The translations under genes and the position numbers were made by a program. This document shows, piece after piece, positions 1 to 5,340 of a stretch of DNA of 5,589 nt. The DNA comes from Pseudoxanthomonas mexicana (GTDB lineage: Bacteria > Pseudomonadota > Gammaproteobacteria > Xanthomonadales > Xanthomonadaceae), in contig NZ_LSIF01000070.1 of assembly GCF_001556105.1 (NCBI RefSeq), positions 1-5,589 of the forward strand, given 5' to 3'. Under the pieces are notes generated by a model. That model made no database searches. It had not been told where the DNA came from and saw only the letters and a list, made by a program, of their open reading frames with translations. Each line of letters starts with the position of its first letter. Position 1 is the first letter of the stretch.

Positions 1-100
1 AAAGCGTACGAGAAAATTCCACTTCTGAGGTCTGCTAATCTGCGGGGGGATTACCATCGCCACGCTGCTGATCCGCGACTACACCGGGCGCAGGGCGCCG
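1..100 (+). other. Interrupted 5' region of the TetR-family gene
   Basis: The frame of the downstream TetR part reads KRTRKFHF, then a TGA stop at 26-28, then GLLICGGITIATLLIRDY. The +1 frame instead reads open from base 1 (KAYEKIPLLRSANLRG) up to a run of six G at 44-49, where loss of one base would join it to ITIATLLIRDY. Both are plausible remains of the region between the HTH and the effector domain. KFHF...GLL resembles the usual 'Y-x-Y/H-F-x-S-K-x-x-LL' segment after the recognition helix. The first 43 bases are also distinctly AT-richer (about 44% GC) than the rest of the window. I cannot tell nonsense mutation, homopolymer frameshift and sequencing error apart. Confidence 0.35.
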
Positions 101-463
101 ATGGTGGAACGGCCGCAGGGATCGACGCATGCGCAGCGCATCCTCGACTTCTACTTCTGGATGGCGCGCGAGGATGCCGCCAACTTCATCGCCTTCCCCG
201 CGTTGTGGAGCGTGTCGGCCCGCTGGTCGCCCACGGTCGAAGCCGAAATGAACACCGCATTGCGCCGCATGCGCGAGCCGGTGCGACTGGAACTCAACCG
301 TGGCATGGGCGCCGGCGAGTTCCGCGGCCTGGATATCCAGCATGCCGACGAAATGATCTGGCAGAGCTACCAGCACGGATTGCGCGCCGTGTCGGTCAAC
401 GGCGGCACCCCGGCGATGGCGGTACCCCAGGTGTTCAAGACACTGGAAGCCTTGTCGGCCTGA
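101..463 (+). CDS. TetR-family transcriptional regulator, C-terminal ligand-binding part; N-terminus interrupted
   Basis: The 120 residues read like the effector-binding half of a TetR-family repressor. There is a helical stretch with ILDFYFWMAREDAANF, then the typical last helices: a positively charged helix ending LNRGMGAGEFRGLD, then IQHADEMIWQSYQHGLRAV, matching the family pattern 'GxxxGEFRxxD...A..iw....GL'. The homologous open frame continues upstream to position 29 (ITIATLLIRDYTGRRAP precedes the ATG), but that part has no standard start codon and is closed by TGA at 26-28. The DNA-binding helix-turn-helix is therefore absent from the visible frame. The ATG at 101 has a weak AGGG ahead of it (92-95), so translation of a truncated, non-DNA-binding product is conceivable. 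More likely the gene is a frameshifted or nonsense-mutated remnant, or the left edge contains a sequence error. The ligand and target are unknown. A strong terminator 41 bases downstream isolates it from the flagellar genes. Family call is moderately sure. Confidence 0.6.
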   Translation: MVERPQGSTHAQRILDFYFWMAREDAANFIAFPALWSVSARWSPTVEAEMNTALRRMREPVRLELNRGMGAGEFRGLDIQHADEMIWQSYQHGLRAVSVNGGTPAMAVPQVFKTLEALSA

Positions 464-503
464 GGCAGCGCCCACCGGGCGCACACGTAGCCGCACACGA
501 GCG

Positions 504-527
504 GCCTCCTTCGGGAGGCTTTTTTTT
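504..527 (+). terminator. Rho-independent terminator of the TetR-family gene
   Basis: A perfect 6-bp GC-rich stem (GCCTCC / GGAGGC) closed by a UUCG tetraloop is followed at once by eight T (520-527). It lies 41 bases after the TetR stop codon. The T-run is only on the plus strand, so it works rightward and should stop transcription from the TetR gene reaching the cyclase and flagellar genes. Confidence 0.9.
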
Positions 528-616
528 CGCCGACAGGGCACGGCCCGGTCGCGGCCATGTCCCTTGCCCCATCCCTGCCGGGGATCGCGAGCCTACCGGC
601 GCACCGCATCGAGACG

Positions 617-633
617 GCGTGCGCAACGCACGC
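617..633. repeat. Inverted repeat GCGTGCG-CAA-CGCACGC
   Basis: Perfect 7-bp arms separated by three bases lie in the spacer between the TetR terminator and the cyclase gene. There is no T-run, so it is not an intrinsic terminator. It could be an operator or a chance GC-rich hairpin. Confidence 0.4.
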
Positions 634-643
634 GCGATGCTGC

Positions 644-659
644 GAAGATCGCGATCTTC
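644..659. repeat. Perfect 16-bp palindrome GAAGATCGCGATCTTC
   Basis: A perfect palindrome with no spacer lies 11 bases after the previous inverted repeat and about 200 bases upstream of the cyclase start. The symmetry and length suit a dimeric DNA-binding protein. No T-run follows it. I do not recognise the motif as the site of a known regulator. Confidence 0.45.
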
Positions 660-776
660 AATGCCTTCATGCGACGACGTTTTCTTGAGGCGCGCACGGA
701 TGCTGAGCGTCGATGGCGAACACAGGGCGCGATCGCGCAGAACGCGCATTACCGCGCGCGCGCGATGCCCGGCAAG

Positions 777-792
777 CGTGATCTCCATCACT
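777..792. promoter_or_regulatory. Candidate CRP/Clp-type binding site (GTGA-N6-TCAC)
   Basis: CGTGATCTCCATCACT contains the exact symmetric core GTGA-N6-TCAC of the CRP-family consensus TGTGA-N6-TCACA; only the outermost T and A are lost. Its centre (784.5) lies about 41 bases ahead of the start point predicted from the TACACT box at 813-818, which is the class II activator position. In Xanthomonadaceae the CRP homologue Clp uses this motif and is released from DNA by c-di-GMP, so a site in front of a diguanylate cyclase gene makes functional sense. Binding is inferred, not shown. Confidence 0.45.
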
Positions 793-812
793 CCCCGCTC
801 CGTGCAACGGCC

Positions 813-818
813 TACACT
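813..818 (+). promoter_or_regulatory. Candidate -10 box for the GGDEF gene
   Basis: TACACT in the context CCTACACTGCGCG matches the sigma-70 -10 pattern and would give a start near 825, a leader of about 38 bases before the TTG at 863. No recognisable -35 hexamer lies 16-18 bases upstream (ACTCCC or similar). That fits a promoter that depends on an activator such as one bound at 777-792. Confidence 0.4.
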
Positions 819-862
819 GCGCGAGCCCGCGCGGCGCTGTTCCGTCCGCTTACCCGATCCCT

Positions 863-1894
863 TTGAGCACGCCACCCTCCGACCATCAGCGCCCGCACCC
901 GGCCCTCTCGATGAAGCCGAAACGCCGCGACTTCCGCCTGGACATCATCGTCCTGCTGGGTTCCATCACGGCGGTGACCATTGCGTCGTTCGGTGTCTAC
1001 CGAGGATTTCACGGCGAATGGTGGATGGCGGCGTTCGACATGGCCGTCGTGCTGCTCGTCGCGGCGCCGGTCGTCTATGCGTGGCGCACCGGGGACAGTC
1101 GGCGCGCCGGCAATGTCCTGGCCGCGCTCAATTCATGCGCCGCGTTCGTCGTCTGCATGCGGCTCGGCCACACCGCGCTGTCATGGACCTATCTGGTCCT
1201 GCTCACCAACTTCTTCATCGCGAATCGCTGGCTGGCGGTGGTCTGCAACCTGGTGCTGATCGCGGGCATCCCGTTGTTCCCCGGCTTCTTCCACGATGGC
1301 GTGCACGCGGCGTCGGTGGTGATGAGCGGCGTGCTGATCACGGTGTTCTCGCTGATCTTCGCCGCACGTACGCAGGACGACCGCGTGCAGCTCGAACGGC
1401 TGGCATCGATCGATACGCTGACCGGCGTGCCCAACCGCCGCAGCATGGAACGCGCGCTGGCGGACGCTGTCGAGCGCTTCCAGCGCGACGAATGCTGCTT
1501 CGGCCTGGTGGTGCTGGACCTCGACCACTTCAAGGACGTCAACGACCAGTACGGCCACGCGGCCGGCGATGCCGCCATCGCCGACCTGGCCTCCATCCTG
1601 CGTTTCGAGATGCGCCGCAACGACCAGGTATTCCGTTTCGGCGGCGAGGAGTTCGTGGCGCTGCTGGAACTGGACAGCCGCGAGGCGCTGGAATCGGCCA
1701 CCGAACGCATCCGCAAGTCGGTCCGCGGCTCACTGCGCGGGCCGGGCGGCCGCATCACCATCTCGCTCGGCGCCGCGCTGCTGCGCGAGCAGGAGAAGAC
1801 CTGGCACGACTGGTTCTCGCGCGCCGACGCCGCGCTTTACCGTGCCAAGTCGGGCGGCCGCGACAGCTACGTCATCGCGGACGACCTGTTCTGA
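863..1894 (+). CDS. Membrane-bound diguanylate cyclase (GGDEF domain)
   Basis: The protein makes cyclic di-GMP from two GTP. It has 343 residues. The N-terminal half has about six predicted membrane helices (roughly 28-48, 53-74, 83-101, 105-121, 124-143 and 149-168) forming an unassigned sensory module. The C-terminal half is a complete GGDEF domain: DTLTGVPNRR (184-193), the metal- and base-binding DLDHFKDVNDQYGHAAGD (219-236), the active-site GGEEF (260-264) and the tail ADAALYRAKSGGRDSY. The allosteric inhibitory site RRND (251-254, RxxD) sits exactly five residues before GGEEF, so product inhibition is expected and the enzyme looks active. The start is uncertain. TTG at 863 gives the longest frame, while ATG at 911 (residue 17, MKPKRRDFR) would put positive charge just before the first helix; neither has a clear Shine-Dalgarno. 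It lies 193 bases upstream of flhB on the same strand with no clear intrinsic terminator between, so read-through into the flagellar operon is possible. Confidence 0.93.
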   Translation: MSTPPSDHQRPHPALSMKPKRRDFRLDIIVLLGSITAVTIASFGVYRGFHGEWWMAAFDMAVVLLVAAPVVYAWRTGDSRRAGNVLAALNSCAAFVVCMRLGHTALSWTYLVLLTNFFIANRWLAVVCNLVLIAGIPLFPGFFHDGVHAASVVMSGVLITVFSLIFAARTQDDRVQLERLASIDTLTGVPNRRSMERALADAVERFQRDECCFGLVVLDLDHFKDVNDQYGHAAGDAAIADLASILRFEMRRNDQVFRFGGEEFVALLELDSREALESATERIRKSVRGSLRGPGGRITISLGAALLREQEKTWHDWFSRADAALYRAKSGGRDSYVIADDLF

Positions 1895-1980
1895 CCGGAC
1901 CCGGCCGCCACACGCGGTCGGCGTCCTCCTGCGTCGCACGCGATGGCGCTACGGCACGGGCGAGCAGCCCCGGACGCCGC

Positions 1981-1997
1981 CGGCGGGTCAACCGCCG
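1981..1997 (+). repeat. GC-rich hairpin after the GGDEF gene
   Basis: CGGCGG-GTCAA-CCGCCG is a perfect 6-bp stem with a 5-base loop, about 87 bases past the cyclase stop. No T-run follows (ACCGGGGAGG instead), so it is at best a pausing or RNA-stabilising structure rather than an intrinsic terminator. Confidence 0.35.
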
Positions 1998-2024
1998 ACC
2001 GGGGAGGTGGACGATGCCACGTTG

Positions 2025-2043
2025 CCACTCCGTCACGGAGTGG
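2025..2043. repeat. 19-bp palindrome overlapping the flhB -24 element
   Basis: CCACTCCGT-C-ACGGAGTGG has perfect 9-bp arms around one central base. Its last three bases (TGG) are the first three of the sigma-54 promoter, including the invariant -24 GG. A protein bound here would block the promoter. In read-through RNA from the cyclase gene it would form a hairpin. It is also preceded by a short direct repeat, TGCCAC at 2015-2020 and 2023-2028. I do not recognise the motif. Confidence 0.6.
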
Positions 2044-2056
2044 AACGGGACTTGCA
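2041..2056 (+). promoter_or_regulatory. Sigma-54 (RpoN) promoter of flhBA
   Basis: TGGAACG-GGAC-TTGCA matches the sigma-54 consensus TGGCACG-N4-TTGCW except for one base (C to A). The -24 GG (2042-2043) and -12 GC (2054-2055) have the required spacing of ten bases. Transcription would start near 2067, about 20 bases before the flhB ATG. RpoN control with a FleQ-type activator is established for flhA/flhB-class flagellar genes in Pseudomonas and Xanthomonas relatives. The activator is not encoded here and I see no certain enhancer site. Confidence 0.8.
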
Positions 2057-2087
2057 CGACCTGGACCGACCCCGTCGGAAACACGCC

Positions 2088-3218
2088 ATGTCTGAGCAGG
2101 ACGAAAGCGGCGAACGCACTGAATTACCCACCGAGAAACGACTCCGCGAAGCCCGTGAGCAGGGCAACGTCCCGCAGTCGCGCGAGCTGGCGACGGCGGC
2201 GGTGTTCGGCACGGGCGTGCTGACGATCATCGCGATGGGCCCGGGCCTGGCGCGTGACACGCTGGGCTGGATGAAGATCGCACTGACGCCGGACCCGGCG
2301 CTGATGCGCCAGCCGGACCAGTTGTTCGGCCATGTCGGCCTGATGATGCTGAAGCTGCTGGTCGCGATCGCCCCGGTCGCGGCCATCTGCGTGCTGGCCG
2401 GCCTGGCGGCGCCGGTGGCGATGAGTGGCCTGCGGTTTTCGCAGAAATCACTGATGCCCGACTTCAAGCGGCTCAGCCCGGCAGCCGGTCTCAAGCGCCT
2501 GTATGGCGCGGAAGGCATGGCCGAGCTGCTGAGGTCGCTGCTGCGCGTGGCGCTGATCGGTGGCGCCGCCGCGATCTGCCTGACGCTGGGCCTGAACCCG
2601 CTGCGCGAGCTGCTGACCATGCCGCTGGAACAGGCGGTGCGCAGCGGCCTGAAGTTCACCAGCACCCTGCTGCTGGCGACGACGGGCGGGCTGGTCCTGC
2701 TGGCGGCCATCGATGCGCCGTACCAGAAGTGGAACTGGCTGCGGAAGCTGAAGATGACCCGCGAAGAGCTGCGCAAGGAGATGAAGGAAAGCGAGGGCAG
2801 CCCGGAAGTGAAGGGCCGCATCCGCCAGATGCAGCAGCAGATGTCGCAGCGCCGGATGATGGAGGACGTGCCCAAGGCCGACGTGATCGTGGTCAATCCG
2901 ACCCACTACGCCGTGGCGCTGAAGTACCAGGCCGGGCAGATGGGCGCCCCCACCGTGGTCGCCAAGGGCGTGGACGAACTGGCCATGCGCATCCGTGAAG
3001 TGGCCGACGCCCACCGCATCGCCATCGTCTCCGCCCCGCCTTTGGCACGCGCCTTGTATCGCGAAGGTCAGCTTGGCCGGGAGATCCCCGTGAGACTGTA
3101 CGCCGCCGTCGCCCAGATCCTGTCCTACGTGTACCAGTTGCGTGCCTGGCGCGTGGGCGAAGCCCCGTTGCCGGACCTGCCGTCCGTCGACGTGGATGAA
3201 CATGGAGGCAAGGCATGA
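2088..3218 (+). CDS. flhB: Flagellar export apparatus protein FlhB (substrate-specificity switch)
   Basis: FlhB is an inner-membrane part of the flagellar type III export gate. It switches the machine from rod/hook to filament export after self-cleavage. The protein has 376 residues, a normal length. It begins with the family's basic motif (ERTELPTEKRLREAREQGNVPQSREL, residues 9-34). Four membrane helices follow, near 35-54, 83-110, 147-168 and 188-208, with the conserved LSPAAGLKRLYG loop between the second and third. The linker DAPYQKWNWLRKLKMTREELRKEMKESEGSPEVKGRIR leads to the autocleavage motif NPTH at 270-273, cut between N270 and P271, in the context VIVVNPTHYAVALKY. The C-terminal PPLARALYR is also typical. 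The ATG at 2088 has a weak GGAA (2077-2080) seven bases upstream and lies just after the sigma-54 promoter. The stop overlaps the flhA start (ATGA), implying translational coupling. A longer upstream open frame exists but is not FlhB-like. Confidence 0.97.
   Translation: MSEQDESGERTELPTEKRLREAREQGNVPQSRELATAAVFGTGVLTIIAMGPGLARDTLGWMKIALTPDPALMRQPDQLFGHVGLMMLKLLVAIAPVAAICVLAGLAAPVAMSGLRFSQKSLMPDFKRLSPAAGLKRLYGAEGMAELLRSLLRVALIGGAAAICLTLGLNPLRELLTMPLEQAVRSGLKFTSTLLLATTGGLVLLAAIDAPYQKWNWLRKLKMTREELRKEMKESEGSPEVKGRIRQMQQQMSQRRMMEDVPKADVIVVNPTHYAVALKYQAGQMGAPTVVAKGVDELAMRIREVADAHRIAIVSAPPLARALYREGQLGREIPVRLYAAVAQILSYVYQLRAWRVGEAPLPDLPSVDVDEHGGKA
3204..3208 (+). promoter_or_regulatory. Shine-Dalgarno of flhA inside the flhB end
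   Basis: GGAGG lies six bases before the flhA ATG (3215) and within the last codons of flhB. It is the best ribosome binding site in the window. With the ATGA overlap it fixes the flhA start and suggests coupled translation. Confidence 0.8.
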
Positions 3219-5293
3219 GCGCGCAACCCGCCGGCAGCATGCGCTGGATGGACATGCTGAAGAACGGCCTGGGCGCGCCGCTGGTCGTGCTGGCGCTGCT
3301 GGCCATGATCGTGGTGCCGCTGGCGCCGCCGGTACTGGACGCCCTTTTCAGCTTCAACATCGCCATTTCGCTGGTGGTGCTGCTGGCGGTGATCTACGTG
3401 AAGCGGCCGCTCGACTTCACCATCTTCCCGATCATCCTGCTGATGACCACGATGCTGCGCCTGGCGCTGAACGTGGCCTCCACCCGCGTCATCCTGTTGC
3501 ACGGCCAGAACGGCCATGAAGCCGCCGGCAAGGTCATCGCGGCCTTCGGCGAGTTCGTGGTGGGCGGCAACTACGCCGTCGGCATCGTGGTGTTCGCCAT
3601 CCTGACCATCATCAACTTCGTGGTCATCACCAAGGGTGCCGGCCGCATCGCCGAAGTGTCGGCGCGCTTCATCCTGGACGCCATGCCCGGCAAGCAGATG
3701 GCCATCGACGCCGACCTCAACGCCGGCGTGCTGACCCGCGAGGAAGCCAAGGCCCGCCGCGAGGAAGTCCGCGCCGAAGCCGACTTCTACGGCTCGATGG
3801 ACGGTGCCAACAAATTCATCCGCGGCGACGCCATCGCCGGCATCCTGATCCTCTTCATCAACCTCATCGGCGGGTTCGCCGTGGGCATGCTCCAGCACGG
3901 CATGCCGGCCGCCGAAGCCGCCTCGACCTACACGCTGCTGTCCATCGGCGATGGCCTGGTCGCCCAGCTGCCCGCCCTGCTGGTGTCGTCGGCGGTGGCG
4001 ATGCTGGTCACCCGCGCGTCGCGCTCGGAAGACATGGGCACGGCCGTCATGGGCCAGGCCTTCGGCCAGCACAAGGCGCTGGCGGTGGCCGCCGGCGTGC
4101 TGGGCCTGGTCGGGCTGGTGCCCGGCATGCCCAACGTCGCCTTTTTGACGCTGGCGGCCGGCATCGGCTACCTGGCCTGGAAGATGTGGAAACGCACCCA
4201 GGAAGGCCCCGAGGCCACCGGCGATGTGCCGGCCCTGCCCGGCCCGGGCGCGCCCGACCGCAATGCCGAACTGACCTGGGACGAGCTGCGCCCGGTCGAT
4301 CCGCTGGGCCTTGAGGTCGGCTACCGGCTGATTCCGCTGGTCGACAAGAACCAGGGCGGCGAGCTGATGTCGCGCATCAAGGCCGTGCGCCGCAAGTTGA
4401 CCCAGGACCTGGGCTTCCTGGTGCCGCCGGTGCATATCCGCGACAACCTGGAGCTGCCGTCCAACGGCTACCGCCTGCTGGTGCATGGCGTGCCGGTGGC
4501 GTCGGCCGAGATCCATCCCGACCGCGAACTCGCGCTGGACCCGGGCGGCGCGTTCGGCACCATCGACGGCATCCCCGGCAAGGACCCGGCGTTCGGCCTG
4601 GATGCGGTGTGGATCCAGGCGCACCAGAAGGCCACCGCCGAATCGCTGGGCTATACCGTGGTCGATCCGGCCACGGTGATGGCCACCCACCTCTCGCACC
4701 TGGTGCGCGAGCACGCACCGGAACTGCTGGGTCACGAGGAAGTGCAGCAGTTGCTGGCGCAGCTGGGCCGCAGTGCGCCGAAGCTGGTCGAGGACCTCAC
4801 CCCGAAGGCGCTGCCGCTGGCCACCGTGGTGCGCGTGCTGCAGAACCTGCTGATCGAGCGCGTGCCGATCCGCCAGCTGCGCCGCATCGCCGAGGCGCTG
4901 GTCGAGTTCGCCCCGCAGAACACCGACCCGGCCGCGCTCACCGCCGCCGTGCGCACCTCGCTGGGCCGTTTCATCGTGCAGGAGATCTCCGGGATGGCGC
5001 CGGAACTGCCCGTCTATACCTTGGCGCCGAATCTGGAACGCGTCTTGCAGGACAGCACCCAGGGAACCGGCGCGGCGCTGGAACCGGGACTGGCGGAACG
5101 CCTGCACCAGAGCCTCGCCGACGTGGTGACCAAGCAGGAAGCCCGCAGCGAGCCTGCGGTGGTGCTGGTACCGGGACCGGTCCGCGCCGCCCTCGCCCGC
5201 CTGGTCCGCCACAGCGTCCCCTCGCTGTCGGTACTGGCCTACAGCGAGGTTCCCGAGGACAAGCGGTTGAAGCTGGTCGGCACGATCAGCTGA
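3215..5293 (+). CDS. flhA: Flagellar export gate protein FlhA
   Basis: FlhA forms the nonameric export gate of the flagellar type III secretion apparatus. It uses proton-motive force and docks chaperone-substrate complexes through its cytoplasmic ring. The protein has 692 residues, the usual length. The N-terminal part has about eight membrane helices within residues 20-324 and carries the family signature DFTIFPIILLMTTMLRLALN followed by VASTR. The central loop MPGKQMAIDADLNAG and EADFYGSMDGANKFIRGDAIAG is near-identical to enterobacterial FlhA. R91, K200, D205 and D246 occupy the places of Salmonella R94, K203, D208 and D249, residues tied to proton-driven export. A linker (about 325-350, PALPGPGAPDRN) leads to the cytoplasmic domain with DPLGLEVGYRLIPLVD, DPAFGLDAVWI, VVDPATVMATHLSHLV and VPIRQLRRIAEAL. 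No key residue is missing. It is co-transcribed with flhB. A 695-residue open frame on the opposite strand is a codon-bias artefact. Confidence 0.98.
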   Translation: MSAQPAGSMRWMDMLKNGLGAPLVVLALLAMIVVPLAPPVLDALFSFNIAISLVVLLAVIYVKRPLDFTIFPIILLMTTMLRLALNVASTRVILLHGQNGHEAAGKVIAAFGEFVVGGNYAVGIVVFAILTIINFVVITKGAGRIAEVSARFILDAMPGKQMAIDADLNAGVLTREEAKARREEVRAEADFYGSMDGANKFIRGDAIAGILILFINLIGGFAVGMLQHGMPAAEAASTYTLLSIGDGLVAQLPALLVSSAVAMLVTRASRSEDMGTAVMGQAFGQHKALAVAAGVLGLVGLVPGMPNVAFLTLAAGIGYLAWKMWKRTQEGPEATGDVPALPGPGAPDRNAELTWDELRPVDPLGLEVGYRLIPLVDKNQGGELMSRIKAVRRKLTQDLGFLVPPVHIRDNLELPSNGYRLLVHGVPVASAEIHPDRELALDPGGAFGTIDGIPGKDPAFGLDAVWIQAHQKATAESLGYTVVDPATVMATHLSHLVREHAPELLGHEEVQQLLAQLGRSAPKLVEDLTPKALPLATVVRVLQNLLIERVPIRQLRRIAEALVEFAPQNTDPAALTAAVRTSLGRFIVQEISGMAPELPVYTLAPNLERVLQDSTQGTGAALEPGLAERLHQSLADVVTKQEARSEPAVVLVPGPVRAALARLVRHSVPSLSVLAYSEVPEDKRLKLVGTIS

Positions 5294-5340
5294 GGCCGGA
5301 GCAGCAGAACCCGACGCGACATCGAACCGGATAGCACGCC

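Larger units (their letters stand above)
528..862. other. Gene-free spacer upstream of the GGDEF gene
   Basis: This stretch of about 335 bases contains open frames on both strands, but their translations are Arg/Ala/Pro-rich, low in hydrophobic pattern, and match no family I recognise, so I do not call them genes. It holds inverted repeats at 617-633, 644-659 and 727-738 (GCGCGATCGCGC), alternating GC tracts (around 630 and 750), a CRP/Clp-like site at 777-792 and a -10-like hexamer at 813-818. Confidence 0.6.

Noticed and set aside
564..866. 100-residue plus-strand open frame in the spacer before the GGDEF gene
   Set aside because: Arg/Ala-rich, no ribosome site, and it runs over the palindromes, the Clp-like site and the -10 box; better read as non-coding.
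435..875. 146-residue minus-strand open frame in the same spacer
   Set aside because: It reads through the terminator hairpin (giving KKK from the T-run) and is basic low-complexity sequence with no family pattern.
1975..2000. Possible terminator of the GGDEF gene
   Set aside because: The stem is good but there is no T-run after it, so it does not qualify as an intrinsic terminator.
205..2223. 672-residue plus-strand open frame spanning the TetR end, spacer, GGDEF gene and flhB start
   Set aside because: It crosses a strong terminator and overlaps real genes in another frame; the product is Arg/Ala/Pro-rich with no recognisable domain.
2448..3203. 251-residue minus-strand open frame opposite flhB
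   Set aside because: His/Gln-rich shadow of flhB without family features.
3125..5212. 695-residue open frame on the minus strand opposite flhA
   Set aside because: It lies antisense to an unmistakable FlhA; its product is His/Gln/Arg/Gly-rich with no domain pattern, as expected when a GC3-biased gene suppresses stop codons on the other strand.
5294..5340. Possible separate promoter for flhF in the flhA-flhF gap
   Set aside because: The 47 bases show no sigma-70, sigma-28 or sigma-54 pattern that I can support; co-transcription with flhA is simpler.
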